In this document: positions 1 through 7,620 of the stretch, piece after piece
Numbering within the stretch: position 1 is the first letter of the stretch
Layout: each line of letters starts with the position of its first letter
Assembly (NCBI GenBank): GCA_963933205.1
Contig: CAWVTK010000006.1
Coordinates: 1 to 32,110 of the forward strand
DNA from: UBA6772 sp963933205
GTDB lineage: Bacteria > Bacteroidota > Bacteroidia > Flavobacteriales > UBA7430
Length of the DNA: 32,110 bases
Direction of reading: 5' to 3'
Program-made: the position numbers and the translations under genes
Notes under the pieces: model-generated
The model's input: the letters and a program-made list of their open reading frames with translations, nothing else
What the model was told of the DNA's origin: nothing
The model's database searches: none

Positions 1-236
1 CAACATTAAGAAGAATTCGCTCAGATAAGCCGAAGGCTCTTAACAACAAGTATTACCACAAAACAATGCGTAACTCTTTAAGAGATATACGTCTTGAAGA
101 AGACAAGGCAACTGCAGTAGCAGCCATGCCAAGTCTAATGGCTAAAATTGATAAATTAGCTAAGCGAGGTACCATACACAAAAACAAAGCAGCAAACTTA
201 AAATCTAAGTTAGCTAAAAGGATTTCTGCACTTTAG
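1..236 (+). CDS. rpsT: 30S ribosomal protein S20 (5' end outside window)
   Basis: S20 is a primary binding protein of the 16S rRNA in the small ribosomal subunit. The reading frame is open from base 3 to a TAG at 234-236 and gives about 77 residues rich in Lys and Arg, including the S20-like stretches NKYYHKTMRNSLRDIR and GTIHKNKAANLKSKLAKRI. The usual N-terminus (about MANHKSA) lies before base 1, so the gene is cut only by the window edge. It stands alone, followed by a strong terminator at 260-290. Confidence 0.93.
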   Translation, partial: TLRRIRSDKPKALNNKYYHKTMRNSLRDIRLEEDKATAVAAMPSLMAKIDKLAKRGTIHKNKAANLKSKLAKRISAL

Positions 237-259
237 TTGTACAATCTTTAATGAATTTT

Positions 260-290
260 AAAAGCCTTCCGTACTGGAAGGCTTTTTTTG
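260..290 (+). terminator. Rho-independent terminator after rpsT
   Basis: An 11-bp perfect stem (260-270 with 276-286) around a five-base loop, GTACT, runs into a run of seven T at 283-289. It ends rpsT transcription 24 bases past the stop codon and isolates it from radC. Confidence 0.9.
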
Positions 291-327
291 TACCTTTATT
301 TTTATAAAAAAATTAGAGCTATAAATT

Positions 328-1014
328 ATGTATAAAAATTCAATTAAAAGTTGGGCGGTAAATGATCGACCTAGAGAAAAATTTATCCTGAAAGGAAAAT
401 CAGCATTAAGCGACACCGAATTACTGGCCATTCTTATTCGGTCTGGAACCGCAGATAGGTCTGCACTCGTAGTTGCTAGAGAAATTCTTTACCTAGCCAA
501 AGACAACCTTTCTTCCTTAGCAAAGCTTAAACTTATAGACTTTACCTCTGTAAAGGGTGTAGGGGAGGCAAAAGCAATAACACTAATGGCAGCTTTAGAA
601 CTAGGACGACGACGTAGACTAAGCGATACGATTGTACGATCTGAACTTACTTCTAGCAAAGATGCCTACGATTTAATGAAACCACTATTAGAAGATTTAG
701 AAATAGAACAGTTTTGGGTTATCTATTTAAACAATGCAAACAAAGTATTGGTAAAGAGTAAGATTAGCCAGGGAGGTATGACTGCAACCGTGGTTGATGT
801 AAGATTGATACTAAAGGAAGCTTTAAAGCTAAATGCAACTGGGCTTATACTTTGCCATAACCACCCATCAGGCACCTTAAAAGCGAGTAAGGCAGATCAA
901 GTAGTAACAGACAAAGTAAAGGCTGCGGCTTCTTTAATGGACATTCAACTTTTAGACCATATAATTGTTACGGACCAGTCTTATTTTAGTTTTGCTGACC
1001 TAGGCAGAATTTAA
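328..1014 (+). CDS. radC: RadC family JAB/MPN-domain protein
   Basis: A 228-residue protein of the RadC (UPF0758) family, the usual full length. The N-terminal part carries a helix-hairpin-helix-like segment (VKGVGEAKA, about residues 74-82). The C-terminal half is the JAB/MPN domain with the metal-site signature HNHPSG at 177-182 and the third ligand Asp190, so a zinc-bound hydrolase site looks intact. The family was named for DNA repair, but its in vivo role is unsettled. The ATG at 328 is preceded by an A-rich stretch, normal for Bacteroidota, which make little use of Shine-Dalgarno sites. A weak promoter-like TACCTTTA lies at 291-298. wecB follows after about 31 bases and has its own -7 motif. 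Confidence 0.95.
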   Translation: MYKNSIKSWAVNDRPREKFILKGKSALSDTELLAILIRSGTADRSALVVAREILYLAKDNLSSLAKLKLIDFTSVKGVGEAKAITLMAALELGRRRRLSDTIVRSELTSSKDAYDLMKPLLEDLEIEQFWVIYLNNANKVLVKSKISQGGMTATVVDVRLILKEALKLNATGLILCHNHPSGTLKASKADQVVTDKVKAAASLMDIQLLDHIIVTDQSYFSFADLGRI

Positions 1015-1023
1015 TGTTTTCGT

Positions 1024-1031
1024 TACATTTG
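1024..1031 (+). promoter_or_regulatory. Bacteroidota -7 promoter element of wecB
   Basis: TACATTTG matches the Bacteroidota -7 consensus TAnnTTTG. It lies 14 bases before the ATG at 1046, so the predicted mRNA leader is under 10 bases. I see no good -33 TTTG at the usual spacing. Confidence 0.55.
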
Positions 1032-1045
1032 TGCAAAATCAGTAC

Positions 1046-2182
1046 ATGTTAAAAATCATCACGTTAATTGGAGCACGTCCACAATTTATTAAAGCCGGAG
1101 CAATTAGCCGTGCGCTACAAAACTCTTTTTCAACAAAGTTGAACGAAGTTATTGTTCATAGTGGACAACACTACGACACAAACATGTCTGCTGTTTTTTT
1201 TGAACAACTGGCCATACCAAAACCAAGTTATCAGTTTAAGCTATCAGCCAAAAGTCAGTCTGAACAGACAGCAGAAATACTTAAAGAACTCGATAAAGTT
1301 TTGATACTGGAAAATCCAGACGCTATTTTGGTTTACGGAGATACCAATACTACTTTAGCAGGCGCATTAGCTGCTTCAAAAGCACATATTCCACTAATTC
1401 ATGTAGAGGCAGGCCTTCGTTCGTTTAATAAAGCTATGCCCGAGGAGATAAATCGGATTGTTACAGACCATTGCTCAAGCCTCTTGTTTTGCCCTACAAA
1501 AACCGCCATAGCCAACCTTAAAAGTGAGTCGATTGTTCACAGCAATTTAAAGTGTTCAATAGATGCTCCAAAGGTTTATGCTTGTGGCGATATAATGTAT
1601 GATAACTCCTTGTTTTTTTCAAAACAAACAAACGATTCGATACTTTTAGAAAACGAATTAGTTAAAAATAATTTTTTACTATTTACCTTACACAGACCTT
1701 CGAATACAGATGATTTAGAAAGATTACGCAGCATTTGTAGCATGGTAGTAAACCTGGCAGAAAAACACAGCAAACCTATTATTTTCCCAGTGCATCCAAG
1801 AACTCTAAAGTCTTTAAAGAGTTCTTTTTCCGTAGCGGAATATCAAGCACTTGCAAATCATCCCTATCTAAAGATGATTAAACCTGTTTCATTTTTAGAG
1901 ATGATTACACTAGAAATGAATTCTCAACTAATTATTACGGACTCGGGTGGCGTGCAAAAAGAAGCTTATTTCTTTGAAAAACCGTGCTTAATTCTACGCC
2001 CTGAAACAGAATGGGTAGAGGTTGTACAAAGCGGAATGGCTGCTCTTGTTGATGCTGATGAGAACGAATTAAATAAGCAGTTTGATTTGTTTCTAACTAA
2101 ATATTTAAGCTTTCCCAATATATTTGGTAACGGAAATAGCGCTGGTTTTATTTGCCAAAAAATAATAGAAAACATATCATGA
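1046..2182 (+). CDS. wecB: UDP-N-acetylglucosamine 2-epimerase (non-hydrolysing)
   Basis: Interconverts UDP-GlcNAc and UDP-ManNAc in the cytoplasm to supply ManNAc-type sugars for surface polysaccharide. From ATG 1046 the protein has 378 residues, the family's usual length. It opens with IGARPQFIKAG and carries YGDTNTT, the EAGLR and PEEINR motifs, the conserved LHRPSN histidine segment and the C-terminal DSGGVQKEA nucleotide-binding motif. An in-frame GTG at 1031 would add five residues, but the -7 promoter motif covers it, so ATG 1046 is preferred. The stop codon overlaps the next gene's ATG (ATGA at 2179-2182), which implies translational coupling with the deacetylase. Confidence 0.94.
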   Translation: MLKIITLIGARPQFIKAGAISRALQNSFSTKLNEVIVHSGQHYDTNMSAVFFEQLAIPKPSYQFKLSAKSQSEQTAEILKELDKVLILENPDAILVYGDTNTTLAGALAASKAHIPLIHVEAGLRSFNKAMPEEINRIVTDHCSSLLFCPTKTAIANLKSESIVHSNLKCSIDAPKVYACGDIMYDNSLFFSKQTNDSILLENELVKNNFLLFTLHRPSNTDDLERLRSICSMVVNLAEKHSKPIIFPVHPRTLKSLKSSFSVAEYQALANHPYLKMIKPVSFLEMITLEMNSQLIITDSGGVQKEAYFFEKPCLILRPETEWVEVVQSGMAALVDADENELNKQFDLFLTKYLSFPNIFGNGNSAGFICQKIIENIS

Positions 2183-3483
2183 TTCTCGTATATACTCATA
2201 AAATCACACCTCGCGTAGAGTACACATTCCAAACAATTTTTAAGAAATTTTTGGGCCATGAGGTTAGTCTTACAAGTCAAGTAGAAGAATTTATCGCTTT
2301 TAACGGAATTAAAATTTCGTATACTAAAAATCCTTTAGGTAGTGAGTTGTTTTTTAGTTCGCATGCTTTACTTTTTGAAAAAGGAATTGTAGATTATTCT
2401 ATGCATGTAAGCTCGTGGAATGGGCAAAAAGTATTTTTTGAGCAAGCCGAAAATTCAGCATTACCCTTCGATGTTTTTGCCTGTAGTTTTTACCTTTTAA
2501 GCAGATACGAAGAATATTTACCACATATTAAAGATCGTTTTCATCGATTTCCAGCCAAAGAAAGTATTGCCTACAAAAATGGGTTTCTTAAAACCCCGAT
2601 TATAGAATATTGGCTTGTGGATTTGGTGAAAGTATTACAAGCCAAATTCTCAGAATTTAAACCCACCAAGCGACAATTTAAATTTGTAAATACCATTGAT
2701 GTAGACAATGCCTATTGTTATTTGGAAAAAGGAATGGTTCGTAATCTGGCTGCAAGCATTAAGTCTATTTTGAGTTTAGATTTTCATGGACTTAAACAAA
2801 GGTTTAGAGTTTTGGTTGGTAAAGAAAAGGATCCTTACGATACTTTTGATTATCTGTTAAGTTTACAGAAAAAGTATGAATTTAAGTCTATCTACTTTTT
2901 CTTATTAGCAGATTATGGGCACAACGATAAAAACATTCCTGTTACCAGTAAAAAATTCCAAACTCTTATAAAGTCTTTAGCTGATTATGTTCAAGTTGGC
3001 ATTCATCCTTCTTGGGCTTCTAATAAGTACACAGAAAAACTGCCCATAGAGATAAAAAGACTAGAATCTATAACTAATAGAGAGGTCATAAGGAGTCGTC
3101 AACATTTTTTAAAACTCGATTTGCCAACTACCTATCGAAGATTAATAGACCAAGGCATAAAGGAAGACTATACTATGGGCTATGCCTCTCAAGTTGGATT
3201 TAGAGCCGGCACCTCTTTGCCTTTCTATTTTTTCGACTTAGATATGGAAATTCAAACCCAATTAGAGCTTCATCCCTTTGCAATTATGGACGGTACGCTT
3301 AATGAGTACATGGAGTTACCGGTAGATGATGCACAGTACTTAGTAAAGGAACTTATGGATAGAGTAAAAAAGGTAAACGGTACTTTTATTAGCCTATGGC
3401 ATAACGAAACGGTTAGCGACAACAGGCATTGGAACCAATGGAAACAAGTATTTGAACACACAATTAAAGAAGCCTCCCGATGA
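2179..3483 (+). CDS. NodB-like polysaccharide deacetylase family protein (DUF7033-type)
   Basis: About 434 residues from the ATG that overlaps the wecB stop. The first ~160 residues resemble the extra N-terminal domain of a Bacteroidota-specific deacetylase group (DUF7033, recalled from memory). The rest looks like a NodB fold: FVNTIDVDNAY supplies the D-x-D metal motif, VGIHPSWAS the histidine motif, RQHFLKLDLPTTYRRL the barrel strand with its arginine, and SLWHNETVSD the C-terminal histidine. The expected reaction is removal of N-acetyl groups from a glycan or sugar precursor; the substrate is unknown. I see no signal peptide, so the protein is probably cytoplasmic. Its stop overlaps the next gene's ATG (3480-3483), so it sits inside a coupled three-gene chain. 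A longer start at 2152 would only run back into wecB. Confidence 0.8.
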   Translation: MILVYTHKITPRVEYTFQTIFKKFLGHEVSLTSQVEEFIAFNGIKISYTKNPLGSELFFSSHALLFEKGIVDYSMHVSSWNGQKVFFEQAENSALPFDVFACSFYLLSRYEEYLPHIKDRFHRFPAKESIAYKNGFLKTPIIEYWLVDLVKVLQAKFSEFKPTKRQFKFVNTIDVDNAYCYLEKGMVRNLAASIKSILSLDFHGLKQRFRVLVGKEKDPYDTFDYLLSLQKKYEFKSIYFFLLADYGHNDKNIPVTSKKFQTLIKSLADYVQVGIHPSWASNKYTEKLPIEIKRLESITNREVIRSRQHFLKLDLPTTYRRLIDQGIKEDYTMGYASQVGFRAGTSLPFYFFDLDMEIQTQLELHPFAIMDGTLNEYMELPVDDAQYLVKELMDRVKKVNGTFISLWHNETVSDNRHWNQWKQVFEHTIKEASR

Positions 3484-4394
3484 TAAAATTTATAAAACAT
3501 AACGATGTTGATACCGAAAAATGGGACAAATGCATCCGTAAGTCAGTAAACTGTTTGCCGTATGCTTTTTCCTGGTATTTAGACATAGTAACAAACCAAT
3601 GGGATGCTCTGGTGTTAAATGATTATGAAGCTGTTTTTCCTTTGCCATCAAAATCTAAATTTAAATTAACGTACTCTAGCACTCCTTTTTGGGTACAGCA
3701 ATTGGGCTTGTTTTCTTTAACATGCAGTAGCTTATCTAGAATTAATGATTTTGTAGATGCCATTCCAGACTCTTATCGATTTATTGATTTGAACATGAAT
3801 TTTAATGCAGACGTAAACCAAAGCTCGTCCATTAAAATACAAACAAACAATAATTATGTTATTCAACTGGACAAAACTTACAAAGAGGTAAAAGAGCAGT
3901 ACTCCAAAAACCTAAGTAGAAATCTAAAAAAGAGTTTAACGCAGAACCTACAACTCTTTAAAAATGATTCTCCAAGCGGTTTAATAAATCTATTTAGAGC
4001 AGATAGGGGTAAAACGATCAAACATTTTTCTGAAGAAGATTACAAAAGATTAGAAACCATAATGCACGTAGCAATACATAAAAATTGTGGTCAAATATGG
4101 ATGGCTTATGGCGAAGGAAATAGACCCTTAGCCGGCATGTTTTTATTGTTTAGTCCTACAAGAGTAGTTATGCTATTTACAGGAAACTCTAAGGAGGGGA
4201 AAGAATTGGGTGCCATGCCTTTTTTAATCGACTCCTTTCTTAAGGAATCAGCTAACTCTGGTTTGATTTTTGATTTTGAGGGATCAAACAATTTAAATTT
4301 AGCTCGTTTTTATAAAAGTTTTGGCGCCAAAAATGAGACGTACCAAAACTTAAAAATAAATCGTTTACCATTATTACTCAAATTTTTAAAATAA
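3480..4394 (+). CDS. FemAB/GNAT-like acyltransferase
   Basis: A 304-residue protein with the double-GNAT look of FemAB/CelD-type enzymes. The first half is divergent. In the second half KNLSRNLKKSL is followed by a GNAT core ending in FDFEGSNNLNLARFYKSFGA, which closely resembles the C-terminal acyl-CoA or aminoacyl-tRNA binding segment of this fold. Relatives transfer amino acids or acyl groups onto peptidoglycan precursors, capsule or exopolysaccharide. Its ATG overlaps the deacetylase stop, so the two are probably made together; an acyltransferase that re-decorates an amine freed by the deacetylase would fit, but that is inference. The donor and acceptor are not readable from sequence. Confidence 0.72.
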   Translation: MIKFIKHNDVDTEKWDKCIRKSVNCLPYAFSWYLDIVTNQWDALVLNDYEAVFPLPSKSKFKLTYSSTPFWVQQLGLFSLTCSSLSRINDFVDAIPDSYRFIDLNMNFNADVNQSSSIKIQTNNNYVIQLDKTYKEVKEQYSKNLSRNLKKSLTQNLQLFKNDSPSGLINLFRADRGKTIKHFSEEDYKRLETIMHVAIHKNCGQIWMAYGEGNRPLAGMFLLFSPTRVVMLFTGNSKEGKELGAMPFLIDSFLKESANSGLIFDFEGSNNLNLARFYKSFGAKNETYQNLKINRLPLLLKFLK

Positions 4395-4408
4395 CTTAAT
4401 TAAAATGT

Positions 4409-4843
4409 ATGACTCCTTGGTATGAAATAGTTAGTGTTTTTTTAACGAGTGCAGTAAAGTTTTTTGCAGGTCCAATTTTGGCAAAATCTTTCGGCTTTAG
4501 TTACATTCAATCTATACTGTTAAGTTCTATTGGAGGGATTTCGGGCGTTTTATTGTTTTTTAAACTTGGAAGTAAATTAGTCCTGTTTTTCCCCAATTAT
4601 TTTAAGTCTAACACTAAGAAAAAGAAAATATTTACTAAAAAAAACAAATTTTACGTACTGCTTATCCGAGATTACGGAATGTTTGGCATTGCACTACTTT
4701 CGCCTATTTTAATTTCTATACCGATAGGCTCTTTTTTAGCGGCTCGTTTTTTTGATGCAAATTCTGTCATGGTAAGAGTTATTTTGTGCATGTCTGTAGT
4801 GTTTTGGTCTGTTACTTTATCCACTTTCTTATACTTGTTTTAA
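4409..4843 (+). CDS. Small integral membrane protein of unknown function
   Basis: A 144-residue protein I do not recognise. Hydrophobic segments lie at about residues 5-25, 33-55, 85-112 and 118-143, suggesting four membrane helices. A Lys-rich loop (SNTKKKKIFTKKNK, about residues 66-79) probably faces the cytoplasm. It follows the FemAB-like gene by 14 bases, and its TAA overlaps the next ATG (TAATG at 4841-4845), so it belongs to the same transcript. It could be a small transporter subunit or membrane anchor for the glycan genes, but nothing in it shows activity. Confidence 0.75.
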   Translation: MTPWYEIVSVFLTSAVKFFAGPILAKSFGFSYIQSILLSSIGGISGVLLFFKLGSKLVLFFPNYFKSNTKKKKIFTKKNKFYVLLIRDYGMFGIALLSPILISIPIGSFLAARFFDANSVMVRVILCMSVVFWSVTLSTFLYLF

Positions 4844-5538
4844 TGAAATACAAACATATTTTTTTCGACTTGGACCACACATTATGGGATTTTAACAAAA
4901 ACGCTCATGAGACCTTAACCGAGCTATACCGAGACTTGAAACTCTCAAGTTATTTCCCTTCTTTCTCTGTATTTTACTCCAAATATATTGAGATAAATGA
5001 TGAGTTATGGGACTTGTATCGAGACAACAAAATTTCTAAAGAAAGCCTAAGAACAGTGCGTTTTGAAAATACGTTTAAGTTTTTCGGTATAGATAATTTT
5101 GAACTAGCTCAAACCTTGGGAAATGAATACGTTAGAATAGGGCCTTATAAGTCAAATTTATTTGAAGATTGCCATGAGGTTTTAACCAAATTGAAATTCA
5201 ATTACAAACTCCATATTATAACTAATGGATTTGAAGAGGTGCAGTCAATTAAAATGAAATCGGCTAATTTGAATCAATATTTCGATCAAATTATTACTTC
5301 AGAAAAAGCTGGAGTTACCAAGCCTCATGCTCAAATATTCGAATATGCATTAGCAGCAGCCAAAGCTATGGCTAGTCAAAGCGTTATGGTGGGAGATAAT
5401 TTCGAGGTAGATTGTATTGGTGCAGAAAAATCAGGTTTCACCTCTGTCTTTTTTAACCCACAAAACCTAAAGCAAAACAAAAAAGTAAGCTACGAAATTA
5501 CGCACTTAAAAGAATTGTTAGGTCTATTTAACAAGTAG
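4843..5538 (+). CDS. YjjG-like HAD-superfamily nucleotidase
   Basis: A 231-residue haloacid dehalogenase-type phosphatase. Motif I is FFDLDHTLWDF, with the nucleophile Asp9 and the acid/base Asp11. Motif II falls at IITNG, motif III at the Lys in GVTKPHAQIF, and motif IV at MVGDNFEVD. The close match around motif I and the length point to the YjjG group, which dephosphorylates pyrimidine nucleotides including non-canonical ones and so helps clean the nucleotide pool. The start is the ATG overlapping the upstream stop; an in-frame ATG at 4786 would begin inside the membrane-protein gene. Its last 11 bases overlap the 3' end of psd on the other strand. Confidence 0.88.
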   Translation: MKYKHIFFDLDHTLWDFNKNAHETLTELYRDLKLSSYFPSFSVFYSKYIEINDELWDLYRDNKISKESLRTVRFENTFKFFGIDNFELAQTLGNEYVRIGPYKSNLFEDCHEVLTKLKFNYKLHIITNGFEEVQSIKMKSANLNQYFDQIITSEKAGVTKPHAQIFEYALAAAKAMASQSVMVGDNFEVDCIGAEKSGFTSVFFNPQNLKQNKKVSYEITHLKELLGLFNK

Positions 5539-6181
5539 CAATAACTGTTATACCACCTTTTACAACATCGTTTATGTTGCTGTTTATCTTGGCATCTAAT
5601 GGCAGAAAAAGGTCTACTCTAGATCCAAACTTAATAAAACCCATATCTTTTCCTTGTACAGCAGTGTCATTCACTTTCGAGTACATAATTATTCTTCTGG
5701 CAACTGCTCCAGCAATTTGACGGAACAATATAGGACCTGTTGTTTCATTTTCTACCACCACTGTCGTTCTTTCGTTCTCAATGGATGATTTGGGATGCCA
5801 AGCAACTAAAAATTTTCCGGGATGGTATTTTGCATGTTTAACTGCACCAGATATAGGGTACCTGTTTACGTGTACATTTAAAGGCGACATGAAGATAGAA
5901 ACCTGAATTCTTTTGTCTTTGAAATATTCATGTTCAACGACTTCCTCTATTACAACTACTTTCCCATCGCAGGGAGCAATTATCTGATTTGCATTAAGCA
6001 GTGTATCTCTTTTTGGGTTTCTGAAAAATTGAAGTACCAAAACAAGAAAAATCAGACTTATTAAAACCAGTAGTATTACCGCCCAATTGAATCCTCCCGC
6101 AAAATACCATGCGCCAAAATTAATGGTTAGTAGGCCTAATAGTGTGTTCCTAATGATTGTAAATCCTTCTTTGTGAAACAT
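5528..6181 (-). CDS. psd: Phosphatidylserine decarboxylase proenzyme
   Basis: Makes phosphatidylethanolamine from phosphatidylserine at the inner membrane. It has 217 residues, the length of the short (type A) family. Hydrophobic segments lie at about 12-28 and 33-52. Asp72 (APCDG), His104 (NVHVNRYP) and the self-cleavage site Gly186-Ser187 (in KFGSRVD) are all present, so processing into a small pyruvoyl subunit of about 31 residues and a large subunit is expected. It is last in the rsfS-ftsH-LUD-cdsA-psd run, 12 bases after cdsA, which makes the CDP-diacylglycerol feeding this pathway. The PS synthase gene is not in the window. Its end overlaps the HAD gene on the other strand. Confidence 0.95.
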   Translation of the reverse strand: MFHKEGFTIIRNTLLGLLTINFGAWYFAGGFNWAVILLVLISLIFLVLVLQFFRNPKRDTLLNANQIIAPCDGKVVVIEEVVEHEYFKDKRIQVSIFMSPLNVHVNRYPISGAVKHAKYHPGKFLVAWHPKSSIENERTTVVVENETTGPILFRQIAGAVARRIIMYSKVNDTAVQGKDMGFIKFGSRVDLFLPLDAKINSNINDVVKGGITVIATC

Positions 6182-6193
6182 GTATCGATTTTT

Positions 6194-6994
6194 TTAAGAA
6201 TTTATTAATGGGCTTATGTAATGAAAATATAGATAGAAGGCGGGCATACCGAATAGGATAGAATCAAATCTATCTAGTATTCCTCCATGTCCAGGAAGTA
6301 TATTTCCTGAATCTTTTAGGTTTGAGGCTCTCTTTAACATAGATTGAAATAAGTCTCCAGCGGTTGCAATAAATACGGTCAGCGCTCCAAGAATCATCCA
6401 TTCTTTCGTGTTTAAGCCAAATCCTGTTTGAGCTAAAACATATCCAGTTACAGATGTTAGAAGAACAGATCCCCAAAAACCTTCCCATGTTTTGTTTGGA
6501 GAATGTCTTTCAAAAAGTTTTCTTTTTCCAAATATTCGCCCTGCTATATATGCCCACGAGTCTGAGGCCCAAATAAGAACTAGTAAACCGATAATGAGCT
6601 TGTATTCGTAAGTGCCACTATAAAATCCTATAGGGATAATAAGAGCTAGGGGAACAAAAATATAAACTACAGTTACTAAAGTGCTACCTAGTAATTGGAG
6701 TGTATTACGATTTTGTCTGAAAAGCTGACTCATAAAATAAAGAAAAATTGAAAGTAACAAAAAACCAGTTACCTGTGCGTTAAGTATACTTGCGTAACAA
6801 AGAAAACCTATAATTAAGCTAGGGTAAATGTCGTATTCTATATCTTGTTTAGCGTAAATTTTTTTTAACTCAAACACAGCTATTACAGCTACTAAACAAA
6901 ACAAAACTCCAATGTATATAGGCTTAGTAACAGCAAAAAGCAAGGCTGCAACATACACCGAGCCTGTGAGTATTCTTTTGACTAAATTATTCAT
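6194..6994 (-). CDS. cdsA: Phosphatidate cytidylyltransferase
   Basis: An integral membrane enzyme that turns phosphatidic acid plus CTP into CDP-diacylglycerol, the branch point for phospholipids. Its 266 residues fit the family and include several membrane helices. The C-terminal half has the conserved DSWAYIAGRIFGKRKL and SPNKTWEG segments and the CdsA signature SNLKDSGNILPGHGGILDRFDS with its metal-binding aspartates. Its ATG overlaps the stop of the upstream LUD gene by four bases, and psd follows 12 bases later, so two consecutive lipid steps are co-transcribed. Confidence 0.96.
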   Translation of the reverse strand: MNNLVKRILTGSVYVAALLFAVTKPIYIGVLFCLVAVIAVFELKKIYAKQDIEYDIYPSLIIGFLCYASILNAQVTGFLLLSIFLYFMSQLFRQNRNTLQLLGSTLVTVVYIFVPLALIIPIGFYSGTYEYKLIIGLLVLIWASDSWAYIAGRIFGKRKLFERHSPNKTWEGFWGSVLLTSVTGYVLAQTGFGLNTKEWMILGALTVFIATAGDLFQSMLKRASNLKDSGNILPGHGGILDRFDSILFGMPAFYLYFHYISPLINS

Positions 6995-7620
6995 CGAGTC
7001 TCTTTATAATCTTCAATTAAAAACACGTACAAGTCTTTAGCCCGATCACTGTCGCTAAGCGTTGTAATAGATTCTTTTGTGCGTATGGTTGTTACCATAG
7101 ATGGTCGGTTGTGCTTGTATTTGGATTGTATTCCTCTTAAACCATGATTGATGTCTTTAACTATTTGAGAGGTGTAAGCTACAATTACTAATGCTTCTGG
7201 TAGTTCCTGTATTTTCAGGTTTTTTGTTTGTGCTCCAGAAACCATTACAGAGCCATTAAATGCAATTAAAAATTCACAGTTACTAATACAAGCGTCTGCT
7301 TTTTTGTTGTCAATTTCAAATTCTATTTCTGTTGGTTTTAAAAAATCTTTAAGCTCGTCGTTACTAGAGTAAGAATGTTCCCACTTACTTTCTTGTACTA
7401 ATTGTTTAAACATAACGAAGAATTCCTTTTGGTCTTCACAGTAAAAGAATTTGCCTCCTTTACTTGTAAATACTTTAGCAAAGGTTACATCGTGTGGGTC
7501 ATTAGGATCGGGCATACAAATTTCTTGTTGCTCTTGTTCCTCTGAACTTAAGGCCGAAGCTTCCGATGTTAAAGAAGGCAGTACTTTAGATAATAATTTA
7601 TTAAACAGACTCTTTTTCAT
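6991..7620 (-). CDS. LUD-domain protein (LutC/YkgG-like)
   Basis: A 209-residue protein. Residues from about 45 to the end look like a LUD domain: the FLIAFNGSVMVSGAQ and VIVAYTSQIVKDINHGL segments match LutC-type proteins, whose known relatives take part in lactate oxidation. The first ~40 residues are a Ser/Glu-rich, poorly conserved lead. No lutA or lutB gene is nearby. Instead it is embedded in an operon: its start overlaps the ftsH 3' end by 20 bases and its stop overlaps the cdsA start by four, so translation is likely coupled to both. Its role beside a membrane protease and lipid genes is unknown; I would not assign lactate utilisation. Confidence 0.82.
   Translation of the reverse strand: MKKSLFNKLLSKVLPSLTSEASALSSEEQEQQEICMPDPNDPHDVTFAKVFTSKGGKFFYCEDQKEFFVMFKQLVQESKWEHSYSSNDELKDFLKPTEIEFEIDNKKADACISNCEFLIAFNGSVMVSGAQTKNLKIQELPEALVIVAYTSQIVKDINHGLRGIQSKYKHNRPSMVTTIRTKESITTLSDSDRAKDLYVFLIEDYKETR

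Noticed and set aside
1031..1045. GTG start for wecB at 1031
   Set aside because: It overlaps the -7 promoter element and adds residues not expected in the family.
2152..2178. Longer start for the deacetylase at 2152
   Set aside because: It would lie within wecB; the ATG overlapping the wecB stop gives the natural start.
4786..4842. Longer start for the HAD phosphatase at 4786
   Set aside because: The added residues come from the membrane-protein gene in another frame; motif I sits correctly after ATG 4843.
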